This document shows positions 16,570 through 25,062 of a DNA stretch of 64,000 bases, one piece after another; the stretch's first letter is position 1; each line of letters starts with the position of its first letter. The position numbers and the translations under genes are program-made. The notes under the pieces are model-generated. The model did no database searches, was not told where the DNA came from, and worked only from the letters and a program-made list of their open reading frames with translations. Origin of the DNA: Mycolicibacterium tokaiense (lineage in GTDB: Bacteria > Actinomycetota > Actinomycetes > Mycobacteriales > Mycobacteriaceae); the NCBI RefSeq assembly GCF_010725885.1, contig NZ_AP022600.1, forward strand, positions 5,766,001 through 5,830,000, in the 5' to 3' direction.

Positions 16570-18102
16570 ATGGCGACACCGTTATACCGACGTGTGCTGC
16601 AATTCACCTCCAAATATGCTGTGCGTCTGCTGATCTCGGTCGCAGCTGTGGTCGCGATCGTGTGCGCACTGGTCACCTGGGGTGGCACTGCGTCGCTCAC
16701 GGCGTCCGCCTCCGACTGGTGTCCCACCCTGACCGACCACGACGTCGACTGCGGCGTCATCACCCGTCCACTGGTTGCCGGGCAGCCGCAACTGGGCACC
16801 ATCGAGATCGGCTACGCCTTGGTGCACCACAGCGGCCCCGATGCCACACCCGCCGGCACCATCATGCCCAATCCCGGCGGCCCGGGTCTGCCGACCATCG
16901 CCTTCGGCACCGACGTGGCGACACTGCCCGACGACATGCTCGACGACTACGACGTGCTGCTGATCGATCCACGCGGAACCGGTGTGTCCACGCCGATGCA
17001 GTGTGGTGTTGACCAACGCGATTTCGAGACCGGCTCACGCGACGATCAGCGCACCGCGGTGGCCGAGTGTGCTGATGACCTGGGTGCCCGGGCGGCTGGA
17101 TATACCTCGGCAGCCACCGCCGACGATTTCGACGCCGTGCGTGCCCATCTCGGCATCAACAAGGTGATCGCCTACGGATCCTCCTACGGCACCTATTTGA
17201 TGACCGTGTACGCCCAGCGCCACCCACACCGCGTGCAGTCGGTGATCCTGGCCGGGGCCTACCCGCTGGACTTCGATCCCCTGCAGCGTCCCAACGCCGA
17301 AGCCGTCGACCTTGCGCTGCAACGGATCTGCGAGCGCAGCGGGCAGTGCGACGGAGACATCGCTGTCGACGATCTGCACACTGTGGCAGCACAATTGCGC
17401 GACAACCCGATACCGCTGGGCCGGGTGGATCTGACCGAGGGCGAGTTCGCGAACCTGGTCTTCGAAAGAGCAACCAGCGGGGTCGGCGGGGATCCCGACT
17501 CGATGACGCCGCTGGGCGAGTTGCCGGCGGCGCTGCACGCCGCGGTCAACGGCGACGACGAGCAGCTGCAAGCCCTGATGCTCGATCTGTTGGGCGACGA
17601 TGACGACGGCGGCGGCGACGGTGATGACCTGTACGTAGCGGTGTCCTGCAACGACTACGTGACGTTGTGGTCACCGGACGCCGATCCGGCCACCCGCCAG
17701 GCGCAGTATCAGGCCGCGCTGGCCGACGCCGGTGACCTCGGCGCCTTCAGCGCGTCCGGGTTCGCCCAGGCTCAGCACGACGGCGGCGATGTCTGCATCG
17801 ACTGGCCGGCCGGTGGCGCGCAACGCCTCGACGCCACCCAGCACCCCCTGCCCGCGGTTCCGGTCCTGGTGCTGTCCGGCGATCTGGATGCGGTCACCCC
17901 CGACGAGAACGGTCTACGGGCCGCCCGGCAATTTCCGCAGGGCACGTTCGTGGAGGTACCGAACCTCGGCCACACCCCGGACAACGAACCCAGCGGCTGC
18001 GTCGCGGGCATCATCGGCACGTTCATCCGTAATGGCGCCACGGGTGATTCCGCACAATGTCTGGACGACATCCCGGCCATCGACGTCGAACCGGTGTCGT
18101 GA
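16570..18102 (+). CDS. Membrane-anchored TAP-like alpha/beta hydrolase
   Basis: 510 residues. An N-terminal membrane helix (V-R-L-L-I-S-V-A-A-V-V-A-I-V) is followed by an exported alpha/beta hydrolase. The nucleophile elbow is G-S-S-Y-G, the oxyanion region is N-P-G-G-P-G, and the C-terminal TAP-like domain supplies D in V-L-S-G-D-L-D-A-V-T-P and H in L-G-H-T-P-D-N. Homologues include tripeptidyl aminopeptidases and the mycobacterial Caa-type esterases, so peptide or ester hydrolysis at the cell surface is likely. An Asp-rich insertion (D-D-D-D-G-G-G-D-G-D-D) sits near residue 340. A GGAG site precedes the ATG. Confidence 0.85.
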   Translation: MATPLYRRVLQFTSKYAVRLLISVAAVVAIVCALVTWGGTASLTASASDWCPTLTDHDVDCGVITRPLVAGQPQLGTIEIGYALVHHSGPDATPAGTIMPNPGGPGLPTIAFGTDVATLPDDMLDDYDVLLIDPRGTGVSTPMQCGVDQRDFETGSRDDQRTAVAECADDLGARAAGYTSAATADDFDAVRAHLGINKVIAYGSSYGTYLMTVYAQRHPHRVQSVILAGAYPLDFDPLQRPNAEAVDLALQRICERSGQCDGDIAVDDLHTVAAQLRDNPIPLGRVDLTEGEFANLVFERATSGVGGDPDSMTPLGELPAALHAAVNGDDEQLQALMLDLLGDDDDGGGDGDDLYVAVSCNDYVTLWSPDADPATRQAQYQAALADAGDLGAFSASGFAQAQHDGGDVCIDWPAGGAQRLDATQHPLPAVPVLVLSGDLDAVTPDENGLRAARQFPQGTFVEVPNLGHTPDNEPSGCVAGIIGTFIRNGATGDSAQCLDDIPAIDVEPVS

Positions 18103-18261
18103 GGGCGCTGTCCGCCGGTTTCCGGTGAAGCGGGTGGCGCGGGTTCCGACCCCCCGACCGCCGTTGTGTAGGCGCCACCTGTGTGCACACTGCTGGCACA
18201 ATCGAAGGACTCATCAGTAGGCCGAAGCGGGCGAAGCGGCCCGCTCTGGCACAGTGGACTC

Positions 18262-18495
18262 ATGACCACAGCCAGCAGCGGAGAAGCCGACACCACCGAC
18301 CTCGGCACCACGATGCAAGACCCCGAACACATCTACGTCAGCACCGTCACCAACCCCAACGCCGGCAACCAAGTCATCACCGCCCACCGCACCAGAACCG
18401 GAGCCGAGGCCCAGGTCCAGGACCTCGCCACCACCTGGGGCGCCGACCCCACCACTCTCGAACCGACCATCCTCGAGCTGCCCCTGCTGCCCTGA
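18262..18495 (+). CDS. Small hypothetical protein
   Basis: 77 residues from the ATG at 18262. The sequence is polar, rich in Thr, Asn and acidic residues, without signal peptide, membrane helix or cysteine. Third codon positions are strongly GC-rich, supporting coding. A possible mixed alpha/beta fold is suggested by E-H-I-Y-V-S-T-V-T and Q-V-I-T-A-H-R-T. I do not recognise a family. It sits alone between the TAP-like hydrolase and the convergent peroxidase operon, 72 bases after a GTGTGCACAC palindrome. Confidence 0.5.
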   Translation: MTTASSGEADTTDLGTTMQDPEHIYVSTVTNPNAGNQVITAHRTRTGAEAQVQDLATTWGADPTTLEPTILELPLLP

Positions 18496-18671
18496 CCATA
18501 GGACAAGCCGAGGGCAGTAACGCACGCTCACAACAACTCCCGCGGGCTGCCCTGGTGTCTCATCGGTCAGCAGCGCGCACATCGCCGGCCTCCTGGGCGG
18601 TCTCCTTCACCAACCGAGGCACCCGCGAACCCGCCAAACAGGTTGTCGATCGCATACGGGCAGCGGCGGTT

Positions 18672-19892
18672 TCAGGAAGCCAGCAGTGACTCGCCCAACT
18701 GTTGTCCGGCCTCCACTCCGGGGAGGATGGCGAACACCGCGGACCCGACGGTGGTGATCCAGGGGTTGAACCCGTCGGCGGCTGCGAGGCGCTGCTGCAC
18801 AGGGATGAACTGCGTGGCAGGGCTCTTCTGGTAGGCCGCGAAGATCAGGCCGCTGTCAGTGGTGTCGCCGGGTTCGGGAGGGTCGTCGTAGTTGTAGGGC
18901 CGGCGCAGAAACTGTTCGTCGTCGGTACGGTGGCGAGCCAGGGCGATGTGTGAATGGGGAGCGATGACGGGGATTCCCCCGATGTTGGCCTCGAAGTCGG
19001 GTTCGTCGGTCTCCGCACTTCCGGTCAGGGGTGCACCGTCACTCAGCCGGCGGCCGACCACCAATTCTTTCGAATCGCGGTCTAGTTCGTCCCACCCGTC
19101 CATATCTGCTCGGATTCGCCGCAACACCAGCACAGTGCCTCCGTTGAACCAGGGTTGCTCGGAGCCGTCGTCCCACACGTGCCGGTCGAACCCCGCCTCG
19201 TCGTGGATGTTGACCGTCCCGTCGACCTGTCCCATGAGATTGCGCATGCTCCCGCCGGCCTGATTGGAGCCGTGGGCGTTGCGAAAACCGCTCTGGCGCC
19301 AGCGCTGCCGCGTCATCGACCGGACATTCTTCAACAGCACGCGGCTGGCGTGGGCGATCACCATTGGGTCGTCGGCACACACTTGGAGAAGCAGATCTCC
19401 ACCGCCCCACTTCGGTTGCAGCCGATCGGTGCTGAACGCGGGCAGATCAACCGCAGGTTCGGGTCGTCGGTGCGGCAGTCCGATGCGGTCGAAGATCGTC
19501 GGGCCCAGTCCTACGGTGACGGTCAGACGTGCGGGACGGAGCGCGAGTTCGGGCTCGGTGTCGGCCAACGCGGGCTGGCCCTGGGTCAGTCGTTGGGCGT
19601 CAGCAGTCCACAGACCCAGGATGGCGGCGAGAGTATCGCGTGCACTGCGTCCTGATTGCGGTGCGAGGTCGAGCCCGAGGAACAGCGCATAGGCTTGCGG
19701 GGCCGTGGCGATCCCGCCCTGGTGGTGCCCGTGGAATGGCTCTGTCGAGCTGCCGAAACCATCCACTGGCAAGGCTGATTGGGCTGCGGCGCACCCTGCG
19801 ACCCCGGCGCCTGCAGCCAGCGCCGCGGCGCCTCCGGTGAGGAGGCGCCGCCGGCTGACGGCAAACCGGGGCTCACCGTGTTGCTCAGCCAT
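18672..19892 (-). CDS. Tat-exported DyP-type haem peroxidase (EfeB/DtpA-like)
   Basis: 406 residues. The N-terminus has a twin-arginine signal (S-R-R-R-L-L-T-G) followed by V-A-G-C, so it may be a Tat lipoprotein anchored at C34. The DyP signature G-Q-V-D-G is at 221-225 with catalytic D224, and the proximal haem histidine is expected in A-P-H-S-H-I-A-L-A. DyP enzymes use peroxide to oxidise dyes, metals or haem. It ends a three-gene operon, and its start overlaps the PCu(A)C stop by eight bases. The pairing recalls Streptomyces DtpA, which works with copper chaperones. Confidence 0.9.
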   Translation of the reverse strand: MAEQHGEPRFAVSRRRLLTGGAAALAAGAGVAGCAAAQSALPVDGFGSSTEPFHGHHQGGIATAPQAYALFLGLDLAPQSGRSARDTLAAILGLWTADAQRLTQGQPALADTEPELALRPARLTVTVGLGPTIFDRIGLPHRRPEPAVDLPAFSTDRLQPKWGGGDLLLQVCADDPMVIAHASRVLLKNVRSMTRQRWRQSGFRNAHGSNQAGGSMRNLMGQVDGTVNIHDEAGFDRHVWDDGSEQPWFNGGTVLVLRRIRADMDGWDELDRDSKELVVGRRLSDGAPLTGSAETDEPDFEANIGGIPVIAPHSHIALARHRTDDEQFLRRPYNYDDPPEPGDTTDSGLIFAAYQKSPATQFIPVQQRLAAADGFNPWITTVGSAVFAILPGVEAGQQLGESLLAS

Positions 19893-20415
19893 GCTTGTGC
19901 GGACCCCCCGCCCCGTCAGTGCTCGGCACGTAGTTCTCATTCGCTCCGGCAAAATCACGGACTTGAGCGGTGACCGGCAACGTCGATCCATCCTCGAACT
20001 CGACGGTCAGCGTGACGTCGGCGCCCGGCCGTAGGGGTTCGGTGAGGTCCATCAGCATCAGATGGTCACCCCCGGGAATCAGCTCGCGGGTCTCCCCCGC
20101 AGGGACGACGAGACCGCCCTCTTTGGACTGCATGACCTTGCCGCCCGCGGCGTCGGGCACGACCTCGTGAACCTCGACGCTGCCGGCCGCCGGCGACGTC
20201 CCGGCCACGATGCGCGCGTCGCGACCGCCGGTGTTGGTGAAGGTGCCGAAGACAGCAGTCATGCCCTCATCGGCAGAACCCGCCCACTGATTCTCGAAAG
20301 TCACCTGGTCGGCCATGGGTCCGGCGTCCTGCTCAGATGACGAGCAGGACGATGTCAGCAGCACCGAGCCCATGACGAGGCCGGCAAGGATGGAACGAAT
20401 TGTGTTGTCAGACAT
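19885..20415 (-). CDS. PCu(A)C copper chaperone lipoprotein
   Basis: 176 residues. A lipoprotein signal ends at L-L-T-S-S-C (C24). The mature domain carries the copper site of the PCu(A)C family: H83 in E-V-H-E, M95 in K-V-M-Q, then H118 and M120 in G-G-D-H-L-M, spaced as in known members. The C-terminus ends in H-K-H-G, a further possible ligand. It would carry Cu(I) on the outer face of the membrane, usually for cytochrome oxidase or other cuproenzymes. The start overlaps the PepSY gene by eight bases and the end overlaps the peroxidase gene. Confidence 0.9.
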   Translation of the reverse strand: MSDNTIRSILAGLVMGSVLLTSSCSSSEQDAGPMADQVTFENQWAGSADEGMTAVFGTFTNTGGRDARIVAGTSPAAGSVEVHEVVPDAAGGKVMQSKEGGLVVPAGETRELIPGGDHLMLMDLTEPLRPGADVTLTVEFEDGSTLPVTAQVRDFAGANENYVPSTDGAGGPHKHG

Positions 20416-22027
20416 GTTCTTTGTTCTCCGTTGCTGGATTGGCGGCCTCGACGAGTGCACCTGCCGGTACCTCTGCAGCATCAGTGAGGTTGCTGTGCTG
20501 CGCGGTCGATGGCTCGTGAGCGGCGTGATGTTGGCGCGAGCGGCGTCGGCGGGTGAGCACCGCATCCACCGCGAGGACCACGAGCACCGACAGACCGAAA
20601 ACAGGGAAGATCACGCCGAGGACCACCGCGGCCACCGACACCGCGATGACGGCACGTTTCGGCGTGTTGGATCGGGTGGCGGTGCTGGTGGCGGTGGGCA
20701 GGCCGGCGCCGCCGGCGGGGCGGCGTTTCCACCACATGGTCAGCCCGGTCAGGATGCTGGCCAGCACGCCGAGGCACGCCAACGTTGCCGAGATGCGGGT
20801 CACGACGCCGTACTGGTTGCCCATGTGCATGGCGATACCGAAACTCGTCAACCGCGACAATGCCCCGTCCTGCGCGGCGGTGGCGTTGGTGATGGTCTGA
20901 CCGGTGAACTGATTGAGGTAGAGGGTGCGCTGCTCGGAGGTCTTCTGCGGCCAGGCGTTGACGACGGTGTAGCTGCCGTAGACCGGGCCTGCGCCTGCAT
21001 CCGAGTCCGTGGGAGGGATGATCGCATAGCCGGGCACCATGTGTTCACCTTTGGCGATGCGATCGATGTCCGCGAATGACATCTGTTGCGGTGCAGCCCC
21101 GTTGGAGTCCGATGCAGGGATCGGATCGTCGGTGGCGGCCCAGGGGATGCGTCGGCCCAGTCGGTCGTAGTCACCGAGGGTGGCCGCGGTGGACGGCGCG
21201 TCGATGGATTCCGACGGCGCCACCGTGGCCGAGAGGGCGCGCCAGTTTTCGCCCCAGTACCGCGACCAGGTCATCCCGGACAGCACGTAGCAGATGAGCA
21301 CGACCGACAATCCGATGCCGATCAGGGCGTGCAGATCACGCCAGCGGATACGGCCGCCGCGACTCCACCGGACCTTCAGCAGGGGTTTGGTGGCTTCGAT
21401 CGCCCGCGGCCACCACAGGTAGATGCCACTGGCCAGCAGCACCAGGATCCACGTCGCGGTCAATTCCATCCAGAGGTTGCCGATGCCCACCGGGATGGTG
21501 GCGTCGGGATGGTCCGACGGGGCGATCAGGTGGCCGAGGGAGGGCAGCTGGATCTTCGGCGCGTCGTTGCCGAACATCCGGTGGACCTGATTGGCCCACC
21601 CGATCAGACCGGAGAGTTGATCGCGCTGCCCGAGGTACGCACCGGTGTACGGGTCGACGAACACCTGGGTGACGTCGGCCTCGCCGGCGGGATACTGCGG
21701 GGCGTCCGGCGCGACGAAATCGACGCGGGTTGATCGGCCGGGGCCGGCGGGCGGGGTGACGGCGTCCAGCGCATAGTCGGCGCCGACCTGCTGTGCGGCA
21801 GTATCGACCTGCTCGTCGAGGGGCACCGTGTCAGCGCCTTGCGCGACCACCAACAGGTCGCGGTTGAGCCAGGTGTCCAGCGGCTGGCTGTACAAGATGA
21901 TCAACCCAGAGCAGGCCAGGACAACCAGGGGCGGGGTGGCGAACAACGCCACCCAGAAGTGCAGTCGCCATATTCGGCGCAGAACGGCGGCATTACCGCG
22001 GCGCTGGCTCGATATCGCAGTGCTCAT
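20408..22027 (-). CDS. PepSY-domain membrane protein (PepSY-associated TM, PiuB-like)
   Basis: 539 residues. The first helix (H-F-W-V-A-L-F-A-T-P-P-L-V-V-L-A) leads to an outer PepSY region with the typical V-F-V-D-P-Y-T-G-A-Y-L-G. Helices follow near W-I-L-V-L-L-A-S-G-I-Y-L-W-W-P and I-G-L-S-V-V-L-I-C-Y-V-L-S-G, then a second PepSY-like region (Y-L-N-Q-F-T-G) and last helices. Histidines in W-R-L-H-F, N-Q-V-H-R, R-D-L-H-A and A-M-H-M-G could bind haem, as proposed for related reductases. The C-terminal tail is His/Ala-rich. It is the first gene of the operon with the copper chaperone and DyP. Confidence 0.85.
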   Translation of the reverse strand: MSTAISSQRRGNAAVLRRIWRLHFWVALFATPPLVVLACSGLIILYSQPLDTWLNRDLLVVAQGADTVPLDEQVDTAAQQVGADYALDAVTPPAGPGRSTRVDFVAPDAPQYPAGEADVTQVFVDPYTGAYLGQRDQLSGLIGWANQVHRMFGNDAPKIQLPSLGHLIAPSDHPDATIPVGIGNLWMELTATWILVLLASGIYLWWPRAIEATKPLLKVRWSRGGRIRWRDLHALIGIGLSVVLICYVLSGMTWSRYWGENWRALSATVAPSESIDAPSTAATLGDYDRLGRRIPWAATDDPIPASDSNGAAPQQMSFADIDRIAKGEHMVPGYAIIPPTDSDAGAGPVYGSYTVVNAWPQKTSEQRTLYLNQFTGQTITNATAAQDGALSRLTSFGIAMHMGNQYGVVTRISATLACLGVLASILTGLTMWWKRRPAGGAGLPTATSTATRSNTPKRAVIAVSVAAVVLGVIFPVFGLSVLVVLAVDAVLTRRRRSRQHHAAHEPSTAQHSNLTDAAEVPAGALVEAANPATENKEHV

Positions 22028-22175
22028 CGACCTCCTCCCGGGGTGGCAGGGGGGGTCACGGTGGAGATACGGGTGCGCTGAAAAAGGCTCACGGAAAAGT
22101 TCTTTCGACGTGGGGTGGTCCAGGGACGCGCGACCGTCAGACAGATCTCACGACGTGAGGGGTCGACGCGCGAAT

Positions 22176-22197
22176 ACCGCGGCGCCCGCGCCGCGGT
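22176..22197 (-). terminator. GC-rich hairpin after the 22226-22768 gene
   Basis: Perfect nine-base arms ACCGCGGCG and CGCCGCGGT with a four-base loop, about 28 bases past the stop of the leftward membrane-protein gene. No T run follows, as is common for mycobacterial hairpins. If it terminates, the PepSY operon has its own promoter in the 150 bases before 22027. Confidence 0.4.
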
Positions 22198-22225
22198 GGA
22201 AAAGGTCAGGAGAAAGTGCGAACCG

Positions 22226-22768
22226 CTATGCGGCTGCAGTGGCGGCGCGCGGCGGCGCCCGCATACCCAACCCCGCCCGGCCCAGGACCGGTCGGGCGAC
22301 GACCACGCGCACAACCACACGCCGCAGGCGCGCCGTGGAACGCTGCGGGACCATGGCGAACAACCGCAACCAGCACAGCAGCGTGCCGCACACCGCGTAG
22401 AGGTGTTCGACGACAGCAATCGCCGATCCGAGAACCGCGGCGGCCGCCAGGTGGGCGACCACCATCGACGGTGACAGCTCCAGGCCGCCATGTTGGTGAC
22501 CGCCGCCGGCCACCAACGTGGCATGCCCCAGGGCTTGAGCGATGACCAGCCCACCAGTGGCGGAGGCCCATCGCAGGCGCGGACCGTCGAACACCATCGC
22601 CGCGACCGCGACCCCGACCACCGCGCACACCAGCGCCGACAGGATCAGCGCGGATCCCTGGGGCAGGCCGCCGCCGGCGGCCCCGTGGGCACCGGCAGTG
22701 ACGACCGCCGAGCACACACCGACCAACGCGCCGCGCAATCCGCGTGCGTGTGACCTCGGTGTGCTCAC
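22226..22768 (-). CDS. Hypothetical membrane protein
   Basis: About 180 residues from GTG 22768. Earlier in-frame starts give a low-complexity, unlikely N-terminus. Four or five hydrophobic helices are visible: G-A-L-V-G-V-C-S-A-V, L-I-L-S-A-L-V-C-A-V-V-G-V-A, T-G-G-L-V-I-A-Q-A-L-G-H, V-V-A-H-L-A-A-A-A-V-L-G-S-A and the Y-A-V-C-G-T-L-L segment. A G-G-G-H-Q-H-G-G-L loop between helices could bind metal. The tail is strongly basic. No family is certain. It is in the same orientation as the PepSY/PCu(A)C/DyP genes, so a shared metal role is plausible but unproven. Confidence 0.65.
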   Translation of the reverse strand: MSTPRSHARGLRGALVGVCSAVVTAGAHGAAGGGLPQGSALILSALVCAVVGVAVAAMVFDGPRLRWASATGGLVIAQALGHATLVAGGGHQHGGLELSPSMVVAHLAAAAVLGSAIAVVEHLYAVCGTLLCWLRLFAMVPQRSTARLRRVVVRVVVARPVLGRAGLGMRAPPRAATAAA

Positions 22769-22865
22769 GCTGCGCACCTTACCGCCCGTGCAGCGACACC
22801 ACTGAGCGGCGGGCGCTGGGCGGAACGCGGTGTCGGAACGAACCAGTGCCAGGTGGGCCCACCCG

Positions 22866-22884
22866 TTGGCACACTCTTGGCACA
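22866..22884. promoter_or_regulatory. Direct repeat, possible response-regulator site
   Basis: TTGGCACA occurs twice with a three-base spacer, an 11-base period. One-helical-turn direct repeats are typical of OmpR/PhoB-family binding sites. A regulator of that family is encoded at 26262-27005. The link is inference. Confidence 0.35.
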
Positions 22885-23086
22885 GCGAGGGTTTACCTCG
22901 CGGGCCAACCAGAGCCTGTCGAATCAGCCCCAGGGTTTGGTGGCACGGTTTCTCGTGATCGAGCACGGCATGGAAGGCAATCCAGCTTCAGATGCGTCGA
23001 TTAGTTTCGCACTCGGGGTCGTGAATTTCAGCGCTGTAATTATGTTGCAGGTGTTACCGCTGGTGCAGTTGTGGGATACGCTCACC

Positions 23087-23103
23087 TACGTACCTAATAC
23101 GTA
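23087..23103. promoter_or_regulatory. TACGTA-N5-TACGTA palindrome, copy 1
   Basis: Two self-complementary TACGTA hexamers are separated by CCTAA, giving a dyad 89 bases before the NlpC/P60 gene start. The same arrangement occurs at 31074-31090. A dimeric repressor site is a reasonable reading. The regulator is unknown. Confidence 0.45.
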
Positions 23104-23192
23104 GATGTTTGCTACGCGGCCGAAAAGGCTGCCCCAGTCGCGGTGCGACGACCTGATGACCGTTGCTCGCACAGCCGGAGGAAATCAACAAT

Positions 23193-23939
23193 ATGAGACC
23201 CATTGCCGGTTGCATCAGGTCTGTGGACGTCCGCACATTCGGCAACTCTCCTCGACGTCGGACAATGGCGGTGGCCATTGTTGTGTCGCTTCTGATGGTG
23301 TTTTCGCCATCAGTGTCCGCCGAACCGGCCTCAGGGCCGTGGGATCCGCTCCTGCCGAAGACGCCCAGCGCCGGAGCTCCCGGAGATCCGGTCGCCATCG
23401 CCAACGCATCGTTGCAGGCGACGTCCGTTGCCACGCAAACAGCCATGGACTTGGGACGCAGCTTCCTCAGCGGCCTCGGCATCATGAAGCCCACTGCAAG
23501 CCCGCAGGCAAGCATTCGCGGCAGCCGCGTCTATGGCACGCAGGCGATCGAATACGTGATTCGCAGGGCGGGGACACAGATTGGCGTTCCCTACTCCTGG
23601 GGTGGGGGTAGCCTCACAGGGCCGAGCCGGGGTGTGGACCGAGGCGCGGGCACCGTAGGCTTCGACTGCTCGGGATTGACGCGGTTCGCCTTCGCCGGCG
23701 TCGGGGTCCTGTTGCCACGGTGGTCCGGTGACCAGTACAACGCCGGCCGAAAGATTCCTCCCTCTCAGGCCAAAAGGGGCGACCTGCTGTTCTGGGGGCC
23801 TGGCGGAAGCCAACACGAGGCGATCTACCTAGGTGGAGGGCAGATGATAGAGGCGCAACAAACTGGAGTTCCCATCAAAGTGTCACCCGTGCGCACCGCT
23901 GGAATGACTCCCTACGTCGTTCGAGTCATCGAAACCTAG
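23193..23939 (+). CDS. NlpC/P60 peptidoglycan endopeptidase (RipB-like)
   Basis: 248 residues from the ATG at 23193, behind a CGGAGGAAA ribosome site. A basic N-terminus and hydrophobic stretch ending S-V-S-A-E form a signal peptide. A linker leads to an NlpC/P60 domain: catalytic Cys in G-F-D-C-S-G, the P-Y-S-W-G-G-G entry, and the His in S-Q-H-E-A-I-Y-L-G-G-G. The closest pattern I know is mycobacterial RipB, which cleaves D-glutamyl-meso-DAP bonds. RipB has V or T after the histidine, here E. Separate from the FAS-II core, it may be an accessory copy. Confidence 0.85.
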   Translation: MRPIAGCIRSVDVRTFGNSPRRRTMAVAIVVSLLMVFSPSVSAEPASGPWDPLLPKTPSAGAPGDPVAIANASLQATSVATQTAMDLGRSFLSGLGIMKPTASPQASIRGSRVYGTQAIEYVIRRAGTQIGVPYSWGGGSLTGPSRGVDRGAGTVGFDCSGLTRFAFAGVGVLLPRWSGDQYNAGRKIPPSQAKRGDLLFWGPGGSQHEAIYLGGGQMIEAQQTGVPIKVSPVRTAGMTPYVVRVIET

Positions 23940-24359
23940 GTCAGAGACGCTCAGTTGCGGCGTCAGCGTGCCCGTCACGTCACTGGCTTCTTCTGCGGTC
24001 GTCTCGCCATGCACTCTGCGTTGTAAGACCTCATCCGGCTGCGACCTTGCGCAACAAGCGATTTGAGTAGTCTAGTCCTCTCTGACCCGATGAACCGATG
24101 CGTCGGTGGCGACAACGACTTCACCGGTGCACAGGACCAGGATGGCTCGAGAGTGTCGCCAAGCGCCGGGCGTTGCTACCAGTCTTGGTCACTGTCGCGC
24201 TCAGAGCTCGGTCCCATCGACGTGCAAAAGCTTTACCAGATCTTGAGGAAACGGCGAGAGGACCCATATTGCGGGTCTGCACGCTGGAAGAGACATTCCC
24301 GCCGCCGGGTTTCGCGGTCGTGCGGCGCGGTTGGAGTAAGCGACGTGGGAGAAGGCACT
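23940..24359. other. Intergenic region before DUF305 gene
   Basis: 420 bases with no gene I can support. The open frame running in from 24063 is only an upstream extension of the lipoprotein frame. A weak dyad GACCC-N7-GGGTC at 24261-24277 vaguely resembles copper-sensor operators but lacks their TA flanks. Confidence 0.5.
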
Positions 24360-25043
24360 ATGCAGATCAAACGATGCGCGGCGGCACTGGGTATCGGCGC
24401 GGCCCTGGTCGTGTTGAGCGGATGCTCCGGTTCCGGTTCGGATTCGGCGGAGTCAGCGACCACGCAGGCGCAGGCGTCGTCGGCGGCCTCGAGTGCTGCT
24501 CCGGCCACGTCAGCTGCGGACCACAACGATGCCGACGTGACGTTCGCCCAGGCAATGATCCCGCACCACGAACAGGCCGTCGAGATGAGTGACATGGTGC
24601 TGGGTAAGCAGGGCATCGCCCCTGAGGTCATCACCCTGGCCAACGAGATCAAGGCTGCTCAGGGTCCCGAGATTCAGCAGATGCAAGGCTGGCTTGCCGA
24701 GTGGGGTGTCGAGTCCGGCGAGGGCGGGATGTCGAGCATGCCGGGCCACGACATGTCCACCATGCCGGGCCATGACATGTCCGGAGACGGTTCGATGCCC
24801 GGCATGAGCGGGGGCGGCATGATGTCCGAGCAGGACATGACCGATCTGCAGAACGCCCAGGGCGTCGCCGCGAGTCGGCTGTTCCTCACGCAGATGATCG
24901 AGCACCACGAAGGCGCTATCACCATGGCGCAGACCGAGATCGATGCGGGACAGTTCCCCGCCGCGGTCGAGATGGCGCGCGCCATCGTCACCTCGCAGCA
25001 AGAAGAGATCACGACCATGGAAAACCTGCTCGAGACCCTGTGA
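24360..25043 (+). CDS. DUF305 lipoprotein with Met/His-rich insert
   Basis: 227 residues from the ATG at 24360, after a GGAGAAGG site. The lipobox is V-L-S-G-C (C22), followed by a Ser/Ala linker. DUF305 is a four-helix ferritin-like fold, seen here as A-Q-M-I-P-H-H-E-Q-A-V-E-M-S and T-Q-M-I-E-H-H-E-G-A-I-T-M-A, two matching half-repeats rich in His and Met. Between them is an insert with M-P-G-H-D-M-S repeats and M-P-G-M-S-G-G-G-M-M, a plausible Cu(I)/Ag(I) sponge. It would sit on the outer membrane face. It is convergent with the two-component operon. Confidence 0.85.
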   Translation: MQIKRCAAALGIGAALVVLSGCSGSGSDSAESATTQAQASSAASSAAPATSAADHNDADVTFAQAMIPHHEQAVEMSDMVLGKQGIAPEVITLANEIKAAQGPEIQQMQGWLAEWGVESGEGGMSSMPGHDMSTMPGHDMSGDGSMPGMSGGGMMSEQDMTDLQNAQGVAASRLFLTQMIEHHEGAITMAQTEIDAGQFPAAVEMARAIVTSQQEEITTMENLLETL

Positions 25044-25062
25044 CCGGAGGTGTCGAGGCGAG

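Larger units (their letters stand above)
22769..23192. other. Intergenic region with repeat and palindrome
   Basis: 424 bases between divergent genes, less GC-rich than its neighbours. It holds a direct repeat of TTGGCACA and a TACGTA-N5-TACGTA palindrome, listed separately. No convincing small ORF was seen. It probably contains the promoters of both flanking genes. Confidence 0.6.

Noticed and set aside
22866..22884. Sigma-54-like promoter (TGGCAC with a later TGG)
   Set aside because: The second element is not TTGCA at the right spacing, and mycobacteria are not known to have RpoN.
24261..24277. GACCC-N7-GGGTC as a copper operator
   Set aside because: Short arms without the TA flanks of the 28782 site. 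It could easily be chance.
24063..24359. N-terminal extension of the DUF305 frame
   Set aside because: The in-frame ATG at 24360 has a ribosome site and starts a perfect lipoprotein signal. An extension would bury it.
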